In this document: piece after piece, positions 15,527 to 23,637 of the stretch
Numbering within the stretch: the first letter of the stretch is position 1
Layout of the letters: each line of letters begins with the position of its first letter
Assembly (NCBI RefSeq): GCF_000426825.1
Contig: NZ_AUGC01000005.1
Location: 167,579-231,578 of the forward strand
Source of the DNA: Thermonema rossianum DSM 10300
Lineage (GTDB): Bacteria > Bacteroidota > Bacteroidia > Cytophagales > Thermonemataceae
Direction: 5' to 3'
Length of the DNA stretch: 64,000 bases
Program-made: the position numbers and the translations under genes
The notes under the pieces: generated by a model
The model's database searches: none
What the model saw: only the letters and a program-made list of their open reading frames with translations
What the model was told of the DNA's origin: nothing

Positions 15527-16711
15527 ATGTGCAGGCTATGGACATCTTCGCGTTACTGGGCAATGAGACTTATTCTGCTCTCATTGCCTTTTGCTGCATG
15601 CTCTCCTTACAAGCAAGCAATGAGAGGGGGCAAAAAGGGAGCAATAGCCCGGCAAGAACAACTGTTGAAAGAGTATCAAACCAAGTTGCTGCAGCTTAAA
15701 GAAGATTCAATGGAGCTTGCCCGTCAGGCAGATGAGTTGGTGCGTATGCTGGGGGAGTCGCAGCTCAAAGAGCGGCGCAATGCACAGAAACTGTACCAAT
15801 ACGCTCAATTGCTTGACAAAGCATCCGTTTATCAAGAGCAGCTGGAATACATACGCAGACAGATAGTTCATACATTACTTACTCATGAAATAGACAATAT
15901 TCAGGTAGTGAAGGAAAAGAGAGGCGTGCGTATCACCATTTTGGATGAGCTTCTCTTCCCGCCCGGTAGCGCTCGTATTAACAGTGAAGGCCAGAATGCC
16001 ATTAAATACCTAAGTGAAACCCTTGGCGAAATTGCCGGTATCACCATCATTATAGAAGGGCACACAGACAATGTTCCTCTCCGGAATCATCCTGTTTATA
16101 AAAACAATTGGGAGCTGAGCTTAGCGCGTGCTTCCGAGGTTGGGCGTTACATGGTTCGCTTTAATTTCCCCCAAGACAAGGTATCAATTTCCGGGAAAGG
16201 TGATTTGTATCCACTTGCCGACAACTCCACTCCCGAAGGGCGGCGCCTCAATAGGCGAACGGATATTATCGTTATGCCGGAACAAACCGAAATATTGAAC
16301 ATGGTTTTTGATGGCCTGGAAGAAGGAAACACCCAAAACACCATCGTTATGCCTGTCCGGCAGTTTATAAACGAAGGTGAAGAAAAAAAAAACTCAGCTT
16401 CGCTGAATGAAAAAACAGGGGAGAAAAACAACATAGAAGAAAACAGTGAAGTCATATATGGCACACCTGTTGGCAAGCTACGCAAGAATGAAAGCAATGC
16501 ACAACAAGAAAAACACCTTACTAATCATCAAATAAGTTCAAAAACAAACAATGGCAATACATTTTCATTCAATCAAGTATGGAAAAATATGCAGCCATAT
16601 TTAAGCGGGATAGAGAGCTATCTCGCTTTTTCGCCTTTATGGAAGGCTGCCGTTGTTTGTTACGTACTCTTTCAGCCGGAAGCAAATTGTAATACTCTTT
16701 TGATTATTTAA
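15527..16711 (+). CDS. OmpA-family lipoprotein with unusual C-terminal extension
   Basis: The 394-residue protein starts with a signal ending in a lipobox (LPFAAC); an alternative start at 15563 would give a shorter signal with the same lipobox. A coiled-coil region follows (about 45-115: LLKEYQTKLLQLKEDSMELARQ...). The OmpA peptidoglycan-binding domain (about 140-250) contains FPPGSARIN, IEGHTDNVP, NNWELSLARA and GEGRRLNRRTDI-like residues (here PEGRRLNRRTDI), so it should tie outer membrane to peptidoglycan. Beyond residue 255 it runs on for about 135 residues: low-complexity, Asn/Glu/Lys-rich, then a hydrophobic cysteine-containing end. That tail is not part of the usual family. It stands alone and ends before a bidirectional terminator. 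Confidence 0.88.
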   Translation: MCRLWTSSRYWAMRLILLSLPFAACSPYKQAMRGGKKGAIARQEQLLKEYQTKLLQLKEDSMELARQADELVRMLGESQLKERRNAQKLYQYAQLLDKASVYQEQLEYIRRQIVHTLLTHEIDNIQVVKEKRGVRITILDELLFPPGSARINSEGQNAIKYLSETLGEIAGITIIIEGHTDNVPLRNHPVYKNNWELSLARASEVGRYMVRFNFPQDKVSISGKGDLYPLADNSTPEGRRLNRRTDIIVMPEQTEILNMVFDGLEEGNTQNTIVMPVRQFINEGEEKKNSASLNEKTGEKNNIEENSEVIYGTPVGKLRKNESNAQQEKHLTNHQISSKTNNGNTFSFNQVWKNMQPYLSGIESYLAFSPLWKAAVVCYVLFQPEANCNTLLII

Positions 16712-16752
16712 GCCTTAAAAAAGGAACGGAAGATAGAATCATATTGATGAAT

Positions 16753-16788
16753 AGCACAAAAGGCAGCTTTAAAGCTGCCTTTTGTGCT
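16753..16788. terminator. Bidirectional terminator, perfect 36-nt palindrome
   Basis: Two 18-nt halves are exactly complementary and read AGCACAAAAGGCAGCTTT in the left half. The built-in A4/T4 tracts give a U-run for either direction. It lies between the convergent OmpA-like and hbd genes and fits both. Confidence 0.85.
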
Positions 16789-16809
16789 TGAGGGGCTTTT
16801 GGACAATCA

Positions 16810-17703
16810 TTACTTTTGGAAACGAGGTGATGGTTTTAGCTCCTTAGGATTACTCCAGTCATAAAAACCACGTCCGCTTTTGGCTCCCAGCTCGCCGGCT
16901 TCCACCATATTGACCAGTAGGGGACAAGGTGCGTATTTGTCCTTTCCAAAGCCTTCATAAAGCACTTTCAATATAAATAAGCATACGTCCAAGCCAATAA
17001 AGTCAGCCAATTGCAAAGGCCCCATAGGGTGTGCCATTCCTAACTTCATTACCTGATCGATTTCTTCCACACCGGCAACCCCTTGAAATAAGGTTTCAAT
17101 GGCTTCGTTTATCATGGGCATTAAAATACGGTTGGATACGAATCCCGGGTAATCATTTACTTCTACCGGCACCTTGTTTAAAGCAACGGATAAATCCATT
17201 ACGGTTTTAGTAGTCTCATTATCAGTAAGGTAGCCCCTTATTACTTCAACCAACTTCATAACCGGCACCGGGTTCATGAAGTGCATGCCGATAACTTTTT
17301 CCGGACGTTGAGTAACAGCGCCTAAGGTTGTGATAGAAATAGAGGAGGTGTTGCTTGCCAAGATAGCATGCGCCGGTGCGTGTGCATCTATCTGACGGAA
17401 CAAATCCTTTTTGATGTCTATACGCTCAGTAGCCGCTTCTATTACAATGTCGGCCTGCTTAACAGCGGACGTTAACTCGGTAGAAGTAGCGATGCGGGCA
17501 AGGGCTGCTTCTTTGTCTGCCTCGGTCAATATCCCTTTCTTTATCTGCCTGTCCATATTGGCCGAAATGGTGGACAGAGCCTTGTCGAGGGCTTCCCGGC
17601 GAATGTCTACCATCGTTACTTGATAGCCGTGTTGTGCAAATACATGACAGATGCCATTTCCCATTGTACCGGCACCTATAACTACTGCATTTTTAATTTC
17701 CAT
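16810..17703 (-). CDS. hbd: 3-hydroxybutyryl-CoA dehydrogenase
   Basis: NAD(P)-dependent interconversion of 3-hydroxybutyryl-CoA and acetoacetyl-CoA. The 297-residue length is that of the single-domain-pair enzyme without hydratase fusion. The Rossmann motif is GAGTMGNGI, and the active-site region is HFMNPVPVMKLVEVIRG with the catalytic His, followed by PGFVSNRILMPMINEA. The C-terminal domain has MGPLQLADFIGLDV. It stands alone with a good promoter and shares the downstream palindromic terminator. Together with the thiolase at 2.1 kb it could run the acetyl-CoA/hydroxybutyryl-CoA interconversion or short-chain fatty-acid oxidation. Confidence 0.93.
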   Translation of the reverse strand: MEIKNAVVIGAGTMGNGICHVFAQHGYQVTMVDIRREALDKALSTISANMDRQIKKGILTEADKEAALARIATSTELTSAVKQADIVIEAATERIDIKKDLFRQIDAHAPAHAILASNTSSISITTLGAVTQRPEKVIGMHFMNPVPVMKLVEVIRGYLTDNETTKTVMDLSVALNKVPVEVNDYPGFVSNRILMPMINEAIETLFQGVAGVEEIDQVMKLGMAHPMGPLQLADFIGLDVCLFILKVLYEGFGKDKYAPCPLLVNMVEAGELGAKSGRGFYDWSNPKELKPSPRFQK

Positions 17704-17746
17704 AGTTGTTTATGTTTTTGTGAGTATTGAAGATTGAAAGACCTTC

Positions 17747-17777
17747 CAAAGGTATAGAAAAGTAGAAGTAAAATCAA
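17747..17777 (-). promoter_or_regulatory. Promoter of hbd
   Basis: On the minus strand TTG (17777-17775), a 20-nt spacer and TACCTTTG (17754-17747) give an exact Bacteroidota -33/-7 promoter, 43 nt upstream of the hbd ATG. Confidence 0.75.
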
Positions 17778-17795
17778 TGTTACATTTTTTATCAC

Positions 17796-17857
17796 ATGTT
17801 AATAACATATGTAAATTACAGTAGTAAAACCATTGCTTAACAAAAGTTAATTGTTAA
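17796..17857. promoter_or_regulatory. Dyads upstream of the XRE regulator
   Basis: Two perfect dyads lie between hbd and the XRE gene: ATGTTA-A-TAACAT (17796-17808) and TTAACAA-N7-TTGTTAA (17837-17857). The second shares its half-site with the dyad at 14228-14248. They are plausible operators for the adjacent XRE protein. AT-richness lowers their weight. Confidence 0.45.
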
Positions 17858-17901
17858 TTTTATACGCAAAATCAAGTCAAAACCTATAAACATTTGTAAA
17901 T

Positions 17902-18297
17902 ATGAGTACAAAAGTTAATTTAGTTAACGAACGTTTTAAACAATTGTTAAAAATTTTAAACACAACACCTTCTCAATTTGCAGATACTATGGGCGTACCC
18001 AGGGCTACCATTTCGCATTTATTGGCCGGAAGAAATAAGCCAAGTCTCGATTTCATAAGTAAGCTCCATGAGACATATCCGCACATCAATGTAAATTGGT
18101 TGTTGTTTGGAGAGCTGCCCATTTTCGAAAACACCAACGCAAACCAACGTTCTGAAACCAATCAGTTGCTGCCATCGTTTCCTGTTAGTGATTATGAAAA
18201 GATTACAGGCAAGCGCATCGATAAAATCATTATCTTTTATTCAGATCAAACCTTTGAGCTCTTTCATGCATCACTTGATGACGCTTCTTCAAAGTAG
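17902..18297 (+). CDS. XRE-family helix-turn-helix regulator
   Basis: A 131-residue protein with an N-terminal Cro/C1 helix-turn-helix (residues about 9-65: RFKQLLKILNTTPSQFADTM, then GVPRATISHLLAGRNKPSLDF and INVNWLLFGE). A less conserved C-terminal part (about 80-131) contains KRIDKIIIFYSDQTFELF, possibly a dimerisation element. This layout, with NVNWLL after the HTH, is common in Bacteroidota XRE proteins of unknown targets. The 5' half is markedly AT-rich compared with the neighbours. The MORN-repeat gene begins 37 nt downstream and is probably co-transcribed. Confidence 0.87.
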   Translation: MSTKVNLVNERFKQLLKILNTTPSQFADTMGVPRATISHLLAGRNKPSLDFISKLHETYPHINVNWLLFGELPIFENTNANQRSETNQLLPSFPVSDYEKITGKRIDKIIIFYSDQTFELFHASLDDASSK

Positions 18298-18334
18298 AAA
18301 CAGGTACTGTATTAAATGTAAAATAAGTTACATT

Positions 18335-19693
18335 ATGTTAAGTAGGAAAAAAGAAATCCTTCTCGCCGCCTTTATGGTTGTTGTATTTAACTTTTATTTG
18401 GCGGCTCAAATGCAAGATATTTTTGTGATTAATTATTCGGACACAAATGCAGTAAAAGCAAAGTTTGGAGTGCTTTTATTTCCTGACGATACACTTCTGC
18501 ACGGAAAGTACTACACTTATTTCAAGAGTGGCAGAAAAGCTGTAGAAGGTGTATATGAAAAAGGATTACGGGTCGGGGTGTTTTATCAATACTACGATAG
18601 TACCGGCTCCCCTATCGAAGCCATTGCCCACTACAATCAAGCCGGCAAGCTGGATGGTGACTATATTGTTTTTTACCCAAATGGCGACACACTTCAATAC
18701 ACCCTATACCGGAACGATATCATGTTACTTTCCAAGTCTTTTTATCAAGGCAATATATTGCGCAATGTCAGCCGCTTCAAAAATGGAAAGCTACATGGCG
18801 AAGTGCTTGAATATTATCCTACAGGTATATTGAAGAGCAAGATTTACTATGAAGAAGGCAAGCAACATGGAAAAGCCTACCTTTACTACCCGTCAGGGGC
18901 ACTAAAAGCCGAAGAAGACTATGTCAATAGTTTTCAAGACGGATGGATTCGCACCTATTTTGACACAAACGGCACCACTAAAGGCGCACCGGCAATAGAA
19001 ATGCAAGTAAAAAGAGGGGTGCGAGATGGAATCTTTAAAAGATATGATCCGCAAGGGCACCTTTTAGAAGAAGGTTTTTTCAGACAAAACCTCCCTCATG
19101 GCGAATACAAAGAGTATTATCCAAGCGGGCAAATACGTCGCAAAATAGTTTATGATTTAGGAACACGCATAGGGCAAGCACTTCATTACCACGAAAACGG
19201 GCAAGTTGCCAAAGTGATCGATTATAAAGACCGGGAAATACAACAATCCATTGTGGAGTTCGACACATCCGGAAATAAACTTCGCGAGTATCAACTCTAC
19301 AAACACAAACCACATGGAAAATGGATAGAGTATTATCCCGGCGGTGCGATAAAAGAGAAAAGACAGTATAAGGACGGGCTATTGGACGGCTGGGTGAAAA
19401 CCTATGATGAACAAGGTCATTTGCAAAAAGAAGAGCCTTACAAGGCAGGGCGAATGGAAGGTGAAGCTATTTACTACTACCCCAACGGTAAGGTTCATAA
19501 AAAGGTGACATACAAATATGGACGCAAACACGGTACGTACGTAGAGTACACAGCCGAAAGCACGGAAAAACAAAGAGGGCAATTTGCCAACGACCTGCCC
19601 CATGGCGAATGGATAATAACATCGGAAAACGGGAAAAAAAGAGTACTTTACCAACATGGTGTAATTATGAAAGAAGAGCCTCTGCAACCTTGA
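18335..19693 (+). CDS. Exported MORN-repeat (YwqK-like) protein
   Basis: The 452-residue protein starts at MLSRKKEILL, which gives a signal peptide (hydrophobic to about residue 24, LAAQ). The longer upstream open frame merely overlaps the XRE gene and has no signal. The rest consists of about 15 MORN-like repeats with a spacing near 23-25 residues, such as GKLHGEVLEYYPTGILKSK, GKQHGKAYLYYPSGALKAE, NLPHGEYKEYYPSGQIRRK and GRMEGEAIYYYPNGKVHKK. Such repeats form an open beta-sheet surface. In Bacteroidota they occur in exported proteins of unknown function; the toxin-antitoxin label of YwqK homologues should not be transferred here. Confidence 0.85.
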   Translation: MLSRKKEILLAAFMVVVFNFYLAAQMQDIFVINYSDTNAVKAKFGVLLFPDDTLLHGKYYTYFKSGRKAVEGVYEKGLRVGVFYQYYDSTGSPIEAIAHYNQAGKLDGDYIVFYPNGDTLQYTLYRNDIMLLSKSFYQGNILRNVSRFKNGKLHGEVLEYYPTGILKSKIYYEEGKQHGKAYLYYPSGALKAEEDYVNSFQDGWIRTYFDTNGTTKGAPAIEMQVKRGVRDGIFKRYDPQGHLLEEGFFRQNLPHGEYKEYYPSGQIRRKIVYDLGTRIGQALHYHENGQVAKVIDYKDREIQQSIVEFDTSGNKLREYQLYKHKPHGKWIEYYPGGAIKEKRQYKDGLLDGWVKTYDEQGHLQKEEPYKAGRMEGEAIYYYPNGKVHKKVTYKYGRKHGTYVEYTAESTEKQRGQFANDLPHGEWIITSENGKKRVLYQHGVIMKEEPLQP

Positions 19694-19761
19694 TAAAATC
19701 CATTGTATGACAACTAAAATTCGTAACTTGCTTGCCCAAATCAAACCCGGTTTCTACGTTT

Positions 19762-20727
19762 ATGTTAGCAGCTATTCAATACACTGATTTTGACTTTCCC
19801 GGATTAAAAAACAAGCAACGCGGCAAAGTAAGGGATCTGTACTTTCTTAAAGATCGCCTCATTATGGTCGCCACTGACCGCATCTCAGCCTTTGATGTTA
19901 TTTTGCCACGTGCTATCCCCTACAAAGGGCAAATATTGAATCAAATTGCACTGCATTTTTTAGAACACACCACCGATATTGTACCAAACTGGGTAATGGC
20001 ATCGCCGGACCCCAACGTGACTATAGGGAAGATATGCAAGCCCATTCCGGTGGAAATAGTAGTACGGGCTTACCTTGCAGGGCATGCATGGCGCCAATAC
20101 AAAGCCGGGCACCGTACATTGTGCGGCGTAGCTCTGCCGGATGGACTTAAAGAAAACGATCGCCTCCCTACCCCTATCATCACCCCAACTACCAAAGCAC
20201 AGAGCGGGCACGATGAAGATATTAGCAAAGAGGAAATCATTCAGCGGGGCATAGTTTCTGCCGAACTCTACGAACAAATAGAGCAGACAGCCCTTCGGTT
20301 GTTTGAACGGGGCACTCAAATGGCCAAAGAGCGAAATTTGATTTTGGTAGATACGAAATATGAGTTTGGCTTGTATGAGAACGAGCTCCATCTTATAGAT
20401 GAGGTTCATACGCCGGACTCTTCGCGTTATTTCTATTTAGACACCTACGAGGAACTCCAAAAAGCAGGCAAACCCCAAAAACAACTATCCAAGGAGTTTG
20501 TACGTCAATGGCTGATAGAAAATGGTTTTCAGGGCAAGGAAGGGCAAGAAGTGCCGCCGATGACAGATGAAGTAGTAGAGCGCATTATGCAGCGTTATAT
20601 GGAGCTATATTCTACCATGACGGGAAAAACCATCCATATCGACGCATCTCTCACCACAGAAGAGGTGCTCAAACGTATCGAGCATAACATTAAAGCTTAT
20701 TTAGAAAAAGAACGCTTATTGGCCTAA
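19762..20727 (+). CDS. purC: SAICAR synthase
   Basis: Phosphoribosylaminoimidazole-succinocarboxamide synthase joins CAIR and aspartate with ATP in purine synthesis. The ATG chosen gives [14 protein letters not shown]; an in-frame TTG 30 nt upstream is less likely. Motifs are [40 protein letters not shown] and [11 protein letters not shown] with [12 protein letters not shown]. At 321 residues it is the longer form with a C-terminal extension, as in other Bacteroidota. The STAS gene follows after 14 nt, starting a four-gene plus-strand run (purC-STAS-rnz-yhhQ). Confidence 0.96.
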   Translation: MLAAIQYTDFDFPGLKNKQRGKVRDLYFLKDRLIMVATDRISAFDVILPRAIPYKGQILNQIALHFLEHTTDIVPNWVMASPDPNVTIGKICKPIPVEIVVRAYLAGHAWRQYKAGHRTLCGVALPDGLKENDRLPTPIITPTTKAQSGHDEDISKEEIIQRGIVSAELYEQIEQTALRLFERGTQMAKERNLILVDTKYEFGLYENELHLIDEVHTPDSSRYFYLDTYEELQKAGKPQKQLSKEFVRQWLIENGFQGKEGQEVPPMTDEVVERIMQRYMELYSTMTGKTIHIDASLTTEEVLKRIEHNIKAYLEKERLLA

Positions 20728-20741
20728 AACAAGTATCAACT

Positions 20742-21134
20742 ATGAGTTTTCAAATAGAAAAAGAAGAAAAAGCAGCCATCATTATCCCACAAACACATAA
20801 GCTGGATGCTGTCAATACTGCTGAATTGAAAAGCATATTTCATGATTTAGCAGAAAAAGAAGAGTATAAAAATTTTGTTTTAGACCTGTCGAATGTAAAA
20901 TATATTGACTCATCCGGCTTGAGCGCCATATTGGTAGGTAATAAACTAAGCAATGAGCGCAATGGCTCTTTTGTGGTCTGTGCAGTGAGCGAGCATGTAG
21001 CCAAAGTCCTTGCTATTTCCCAACTCGACCGCATCATTAATATTTTACCTACCCGGCACGAAGCCGTGGAAGCTATTTTTATGGATGAAATAGAACGTGA
21101 ACTAAACGACTCCGACGAAGAAGAGCAAGACTGA
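20742..21134 (+). CDS. STAS-domain anti-sigma factor antagonist
   Basis: A single STAS domain of 130 residues (about 5-110) with an acidic C-terminal tail. The conserved phosphorylation loop is YIDSSGLSAIL, with Ser57/Ser58 as the candidate site for an anti-sigma kinase of the SpoIIAB/RsbW type. No such kinase is adjacent. The stop codon overlaps the rnz start by one base (TGATG), so the two are coupled. In Bacteroidota such a protein often sits between purC and rnz; its partner is unknown. Confidence 0.87.
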   Translation: MSFQIEKEEKAAIIIPQTHKLDAVNTAELKSIFHDLAEKEEYKNFVLDLSNVKYIDSSGLSAILVGNKLSNERNGSFVVCAVSEHVAKVLAISQLDRIINILPTRHEAVEAIFMDEIERELNDSDEEEQD

Positions 21135-22075
21135 TGAATCCCGTATGGCTAACCGTATTGGGCACGGCTGCCGCTGTGCCCTCTTTTGAGCATTATACTT
21201 CCGGTTTACTATTGAGCTATTTGAATGATGAGCAGTGGTTGATAGACTGCGGCGAGGGCATACAAGTGCCTTTTTTTCGCTATGGTGGCAACTACAATAA
21301 GCTCCGCCGCATATTTATCTCCCACCTGCATGCAGACCATTATATAGGTTTGGTGGGGCTTATCATGAGCATGCACATGCATGGGCGTACCACGCCGCTT
21401 ACCATCTATGCCCCTCACGGATTGGCAGACATATTGACCGCTGTTCTACGTGCTTCCGATACACAGCTGAAATACAATATTGACTACCAAAGCATTCCAA
21501 CCAATGCTGCCCGGGTGATATATCAAGATAAAAAATGGGAAGTATTGGCCTTTCCGCTAAAACACCGTATCCCTACCGTAGGATTTCGCATCAGCCAAGT
21601 ACAAGCAGAACGGCGGTTTCTTACAGAAAAAGGGGCCAGCATCCCCTATGAATACATCCGCCGGATGAAAGAAGGCGAAGATATACTTGCCGAAGATGGG
21701 ACGCTCTTGTATAAAAGCGAAGATTACACCGAGCCGCTGCCTGCTTTGTCTTTTGCCTACTGCAGCGACACTGCCTATGATGAAAGCATTATTGAATACT
21801 GCCGTGAAGTCACACTACTCTATCACGAATCTACGTTCCTGCATTCGGAAAAAGAACTTGCAGAAAAAACATTGCATGCTACGGCAAAAGAAGCAGCTCT
21901 CATTGCCCATCAATGTCAAGCCAAGCATTTATTGCTTGGGCATTTCTCTTACCGGTATCCTGACCGGCGCGTTTTCGAAGAAGAAGCACGCAGTATTTTT
22001 CCTTCCATTTACACAGCAAAAGAAGGGATGAAGCTTAATCTCACCCAGTTAAATTACAGTAAGACACATGCATAA
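21134..22075 (+). CDS. rnz: Ribonuclease Z
   Basis: Endonuclease that removes 3' trailers from tRNA precursors; since the three tRNAs in this window lack encoded CCA, such an enzyme is needed. The 313-residue metallo-beta-lactamase fold shows the zinc motif SHLHADH (His64, His66, Asp68, His69), the upstream GTAAAVPS, the exosite-type insertion (residues about 150-200), a further ligand in FAYCSDTAYDE, HESTF and the final HLLLGHFSYRY. It overlaps the STAS gene by one base and yhhQ by 8 bp. Confidence 0.94.
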   Translation: MNPVWLTVLGTAAAVPSFEHYTSGLLLSYLNDEQWLIDCGEGIQVPFFRYGGNYNKLRRIFISHLHADHYIGLVGLIMSMHMHGRTTPLTIYAPHGLADILTAVLRASDTQLKYNIDYQSIPTNAARVIYQDKKWEVLAFPLKHRIPTVGFRISQVQAERRFLTEKGASIPYEYIRRMKEGEDILAEDGTLLYKSEDYTEPLPALSFAYCSDTAYDESIIEYCREVTLLYHESTFLHSEKELAEKTLHATAKEAALIAHQCQAKHLLLGHFSYRYPDRRVFEEEARSIFPSIYTAKEGMKLNLTQLNYSKTHA

Positions 22076-22856
22076 AGAGCAAGAATATTACCGTAAAAGG
22101 ACCCACCTGCTGCTTGTTCTTAGTGGTATTTTCATAAGCAATGCTCTACTGGCCGAAATGATTGGTGTAAAGATCTTTTCTTTGGAAAAGATGCTGGGAA
22201 TTCCACCGGCGCAAATCCCCATCATGGGATACCGCTTGGATTTCAACCTGTCTGCCGGTGTAGTGATATGGCCCGTGGTATTTATTATATCGGACATTGT
22301 GAATGAATATTTTGGAAAAGGCGGTGTGCGTTATCTATCTATCCTTACGGCAGCCCTTATAGCTTATGCCTTTTTAGGAATTAGTGTTACCACCCACCTG
22401 CCGGCTGCTGATTTTTGGGTTACGATATACAAAGAAAAAGTAACCCCTCCTATCGATATCAATTATGCCTACAATACGGTATATCGTCAAGGTTTGGGTA
22501 TTATTATAGGGTCAATAACCGCCTTCCTTCTTGGACAGTTGATTGATGCCACTGTTTTTTCATTGTTCAAAAAAAGAACAGGCGAAAAATACATATGGCT
22601 CCGGGCTACCGGTTCAACCATCGTGTCTCAGTTTATAGATAGCTTTGTGGTTATTTACATAGCCTTTTACATTTTTGGACCTTGGTCTTTGTCTGAAATT
22701 ATCTCGGTTGGCATAATCAACTATTCTTACAAGTTCATTATAGCCGTCATCACCACGCCCGTGCTTTATCTGATTCATTACCTCGTAGAGTGGTATTTAG
22801 GCGATGATATTGCACAAAGGCTTAAAAAAGAAGCGCTTAATAGCCCACTCTTTTAA
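22068..22856 (+). CDS. yhhQ: Queuosine precursor transporter (YhhQ family)
   Basis: A 262-residue inner-membrane protein with about six helices. The N-terminus (SGIFISNALLAEMIGVKIFS), the WPVVFIISDIVNEYFGKGGVRY segment and RATGSTIVSQFIDSFVVIYIAF match the YhhQ (DUF165) family, which imports queuosine precursors such as preQ0/preQ1. The start overlaps the rnz 3' end by 8 bp. A queuosine salvage transporter next to a tRNA-processing nuclease makes sense as a tRNA-maturation pair. The 3' end overlaps the convergent methyltransferase gene by 20 bp. Confidence 0.9.
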   Translation: MHKEQEYYRKRTHLLLVLSGIFISNALLAEMIGVKIFSLEKMLGIPPAQIPIMGYRLDFNLSAGVVIWPVVFIISDIVNEYFGKGGVRYLSILTAALIAYAFLGISVTTHLPAADFWVTIYKEKVTPPIDINYAYNTVYRQGLGIIIGSITAFLLGQLIDATVFSLFKKRTGEKYIWLRATGSTIVSQFIDSFVVIYIAFYIFGPWSLSEIISVGIINYSYKFIIAVITTPVLYLIHYLVEWYLGDDIAQRLKKEALNSPLF

Positions 22857-23607
22857 GATTATCCACAAGAATGGCCGTGGCCATGGCCACATTGAGTGAC
22901 TCGGCTGCACCGTAGCGGGGAATCGTTACATATTCATCAATAAATTTACGGGTGGTATCGCGTATGCCGTTGGCTTCGTTGCCCATTATCAATATCAAGG
23001 GGGCTGTGTTGTTGTGCTCTCTTGGTTTTATGGTATGAATGTCCTTGCCTTGAAGTTCAGCCCCCCAAATGACGGTTTTTGAGGGCATTGTCTCTAACAA
23101 CCTTTCCATTGAGCAGTAATACACTTTGACACGCAAAAAACTCCCCTTACTTGCCTGTATCGTTTTAGTATTCCAAACATCCACCGTATCTTCTGATACC
23201 AAAAGAGACGGCAGCCCATACCAGTCACAAATACGCATGATGGTGCCCATATTTCCCGGGTCCTGTATGTGATCTAAATACACGAACAAAGACTGGGACC
23301 ACTGCTGTGGCAAATCATTGCCGGATGAGTCGATACGAAGCACTGCCAAGGCTTCTTGATTGTTTTGCAAAGCACTGCACGCTTGTATGTCGCTTCCGGA
23401 AGCCGCTTCTATATGCACCTCCGGAAAAGCCTGCTGCCATGCCGAACATAAGTGTTCTGTTGCAAAAACCTGCTCTATCCGTTCAGCCGCAAAGCGCAAA
23501 CATTCTTCTACCATTTTACGTCCTTCTACTACAAAAAGCCCCAATTGTTTTCTGTACTTCTTTTGTTGCAGTTGCCGCAAGGTCTTTTTCCATTTATTCG
23601 TTATCAT
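22837..23607 (-). CDS. SpoU/TrmH family RNA 2'-O-methyltransferase
   Basis: A 256-residue SPOUT methyltransferase. The N-terminal substrate-binding domain (KYRKQLGLFVVEGRKMVEECL) is followed by the knotted domain with LDHIQDPGNMGTIMRICDWYG, LILIMGNEANGI and IPRYGAAESLNVAMATAIL, the three TrmH motifs. These fit rRNA or tRNA 2'-O-methylation; the target is undetermined. The start MITNKWKKTLR leaves 30 nt to the divergent tamL start, whereas the first in-frame Met would overlap it. The 3' end overlaps yhhQ by 20 bp. Confidence 0.9.
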   Translation of the reverse strand: MITNKWKKTLRQLQQKKYRKQLGLFVVEGRKMVEECLRFAAERIEQVFATEHLCSAWQQAFPEVHIEAASGSDIQACSALQNNQEALAVLRIDSSGNDLPQQWSQSLFVYLDHIQDPGNMGTIMRICDWYGLPSLLVSEDTVDVWNTKTIQASKGSFLRVKVYYCSMERLLETMPSKTVIWGAELQGKDIHTIKPREHNNTAPLILIMGNEANGIRDTTRKFIDEYVTIPRYGAAESLNVAMATAILVDNLKRVGY

Positions 23608-23637
23608 TGCACATAGTTTTTTCAACCAACAAGACGG

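Noticed and set aside
18107..18334. N-terminal extension of the MORN-repeat protein
   Set aside because: It overlaps the XRE gene in another frame and lacks a signal peptide, whereas the start at 18335 gives one.
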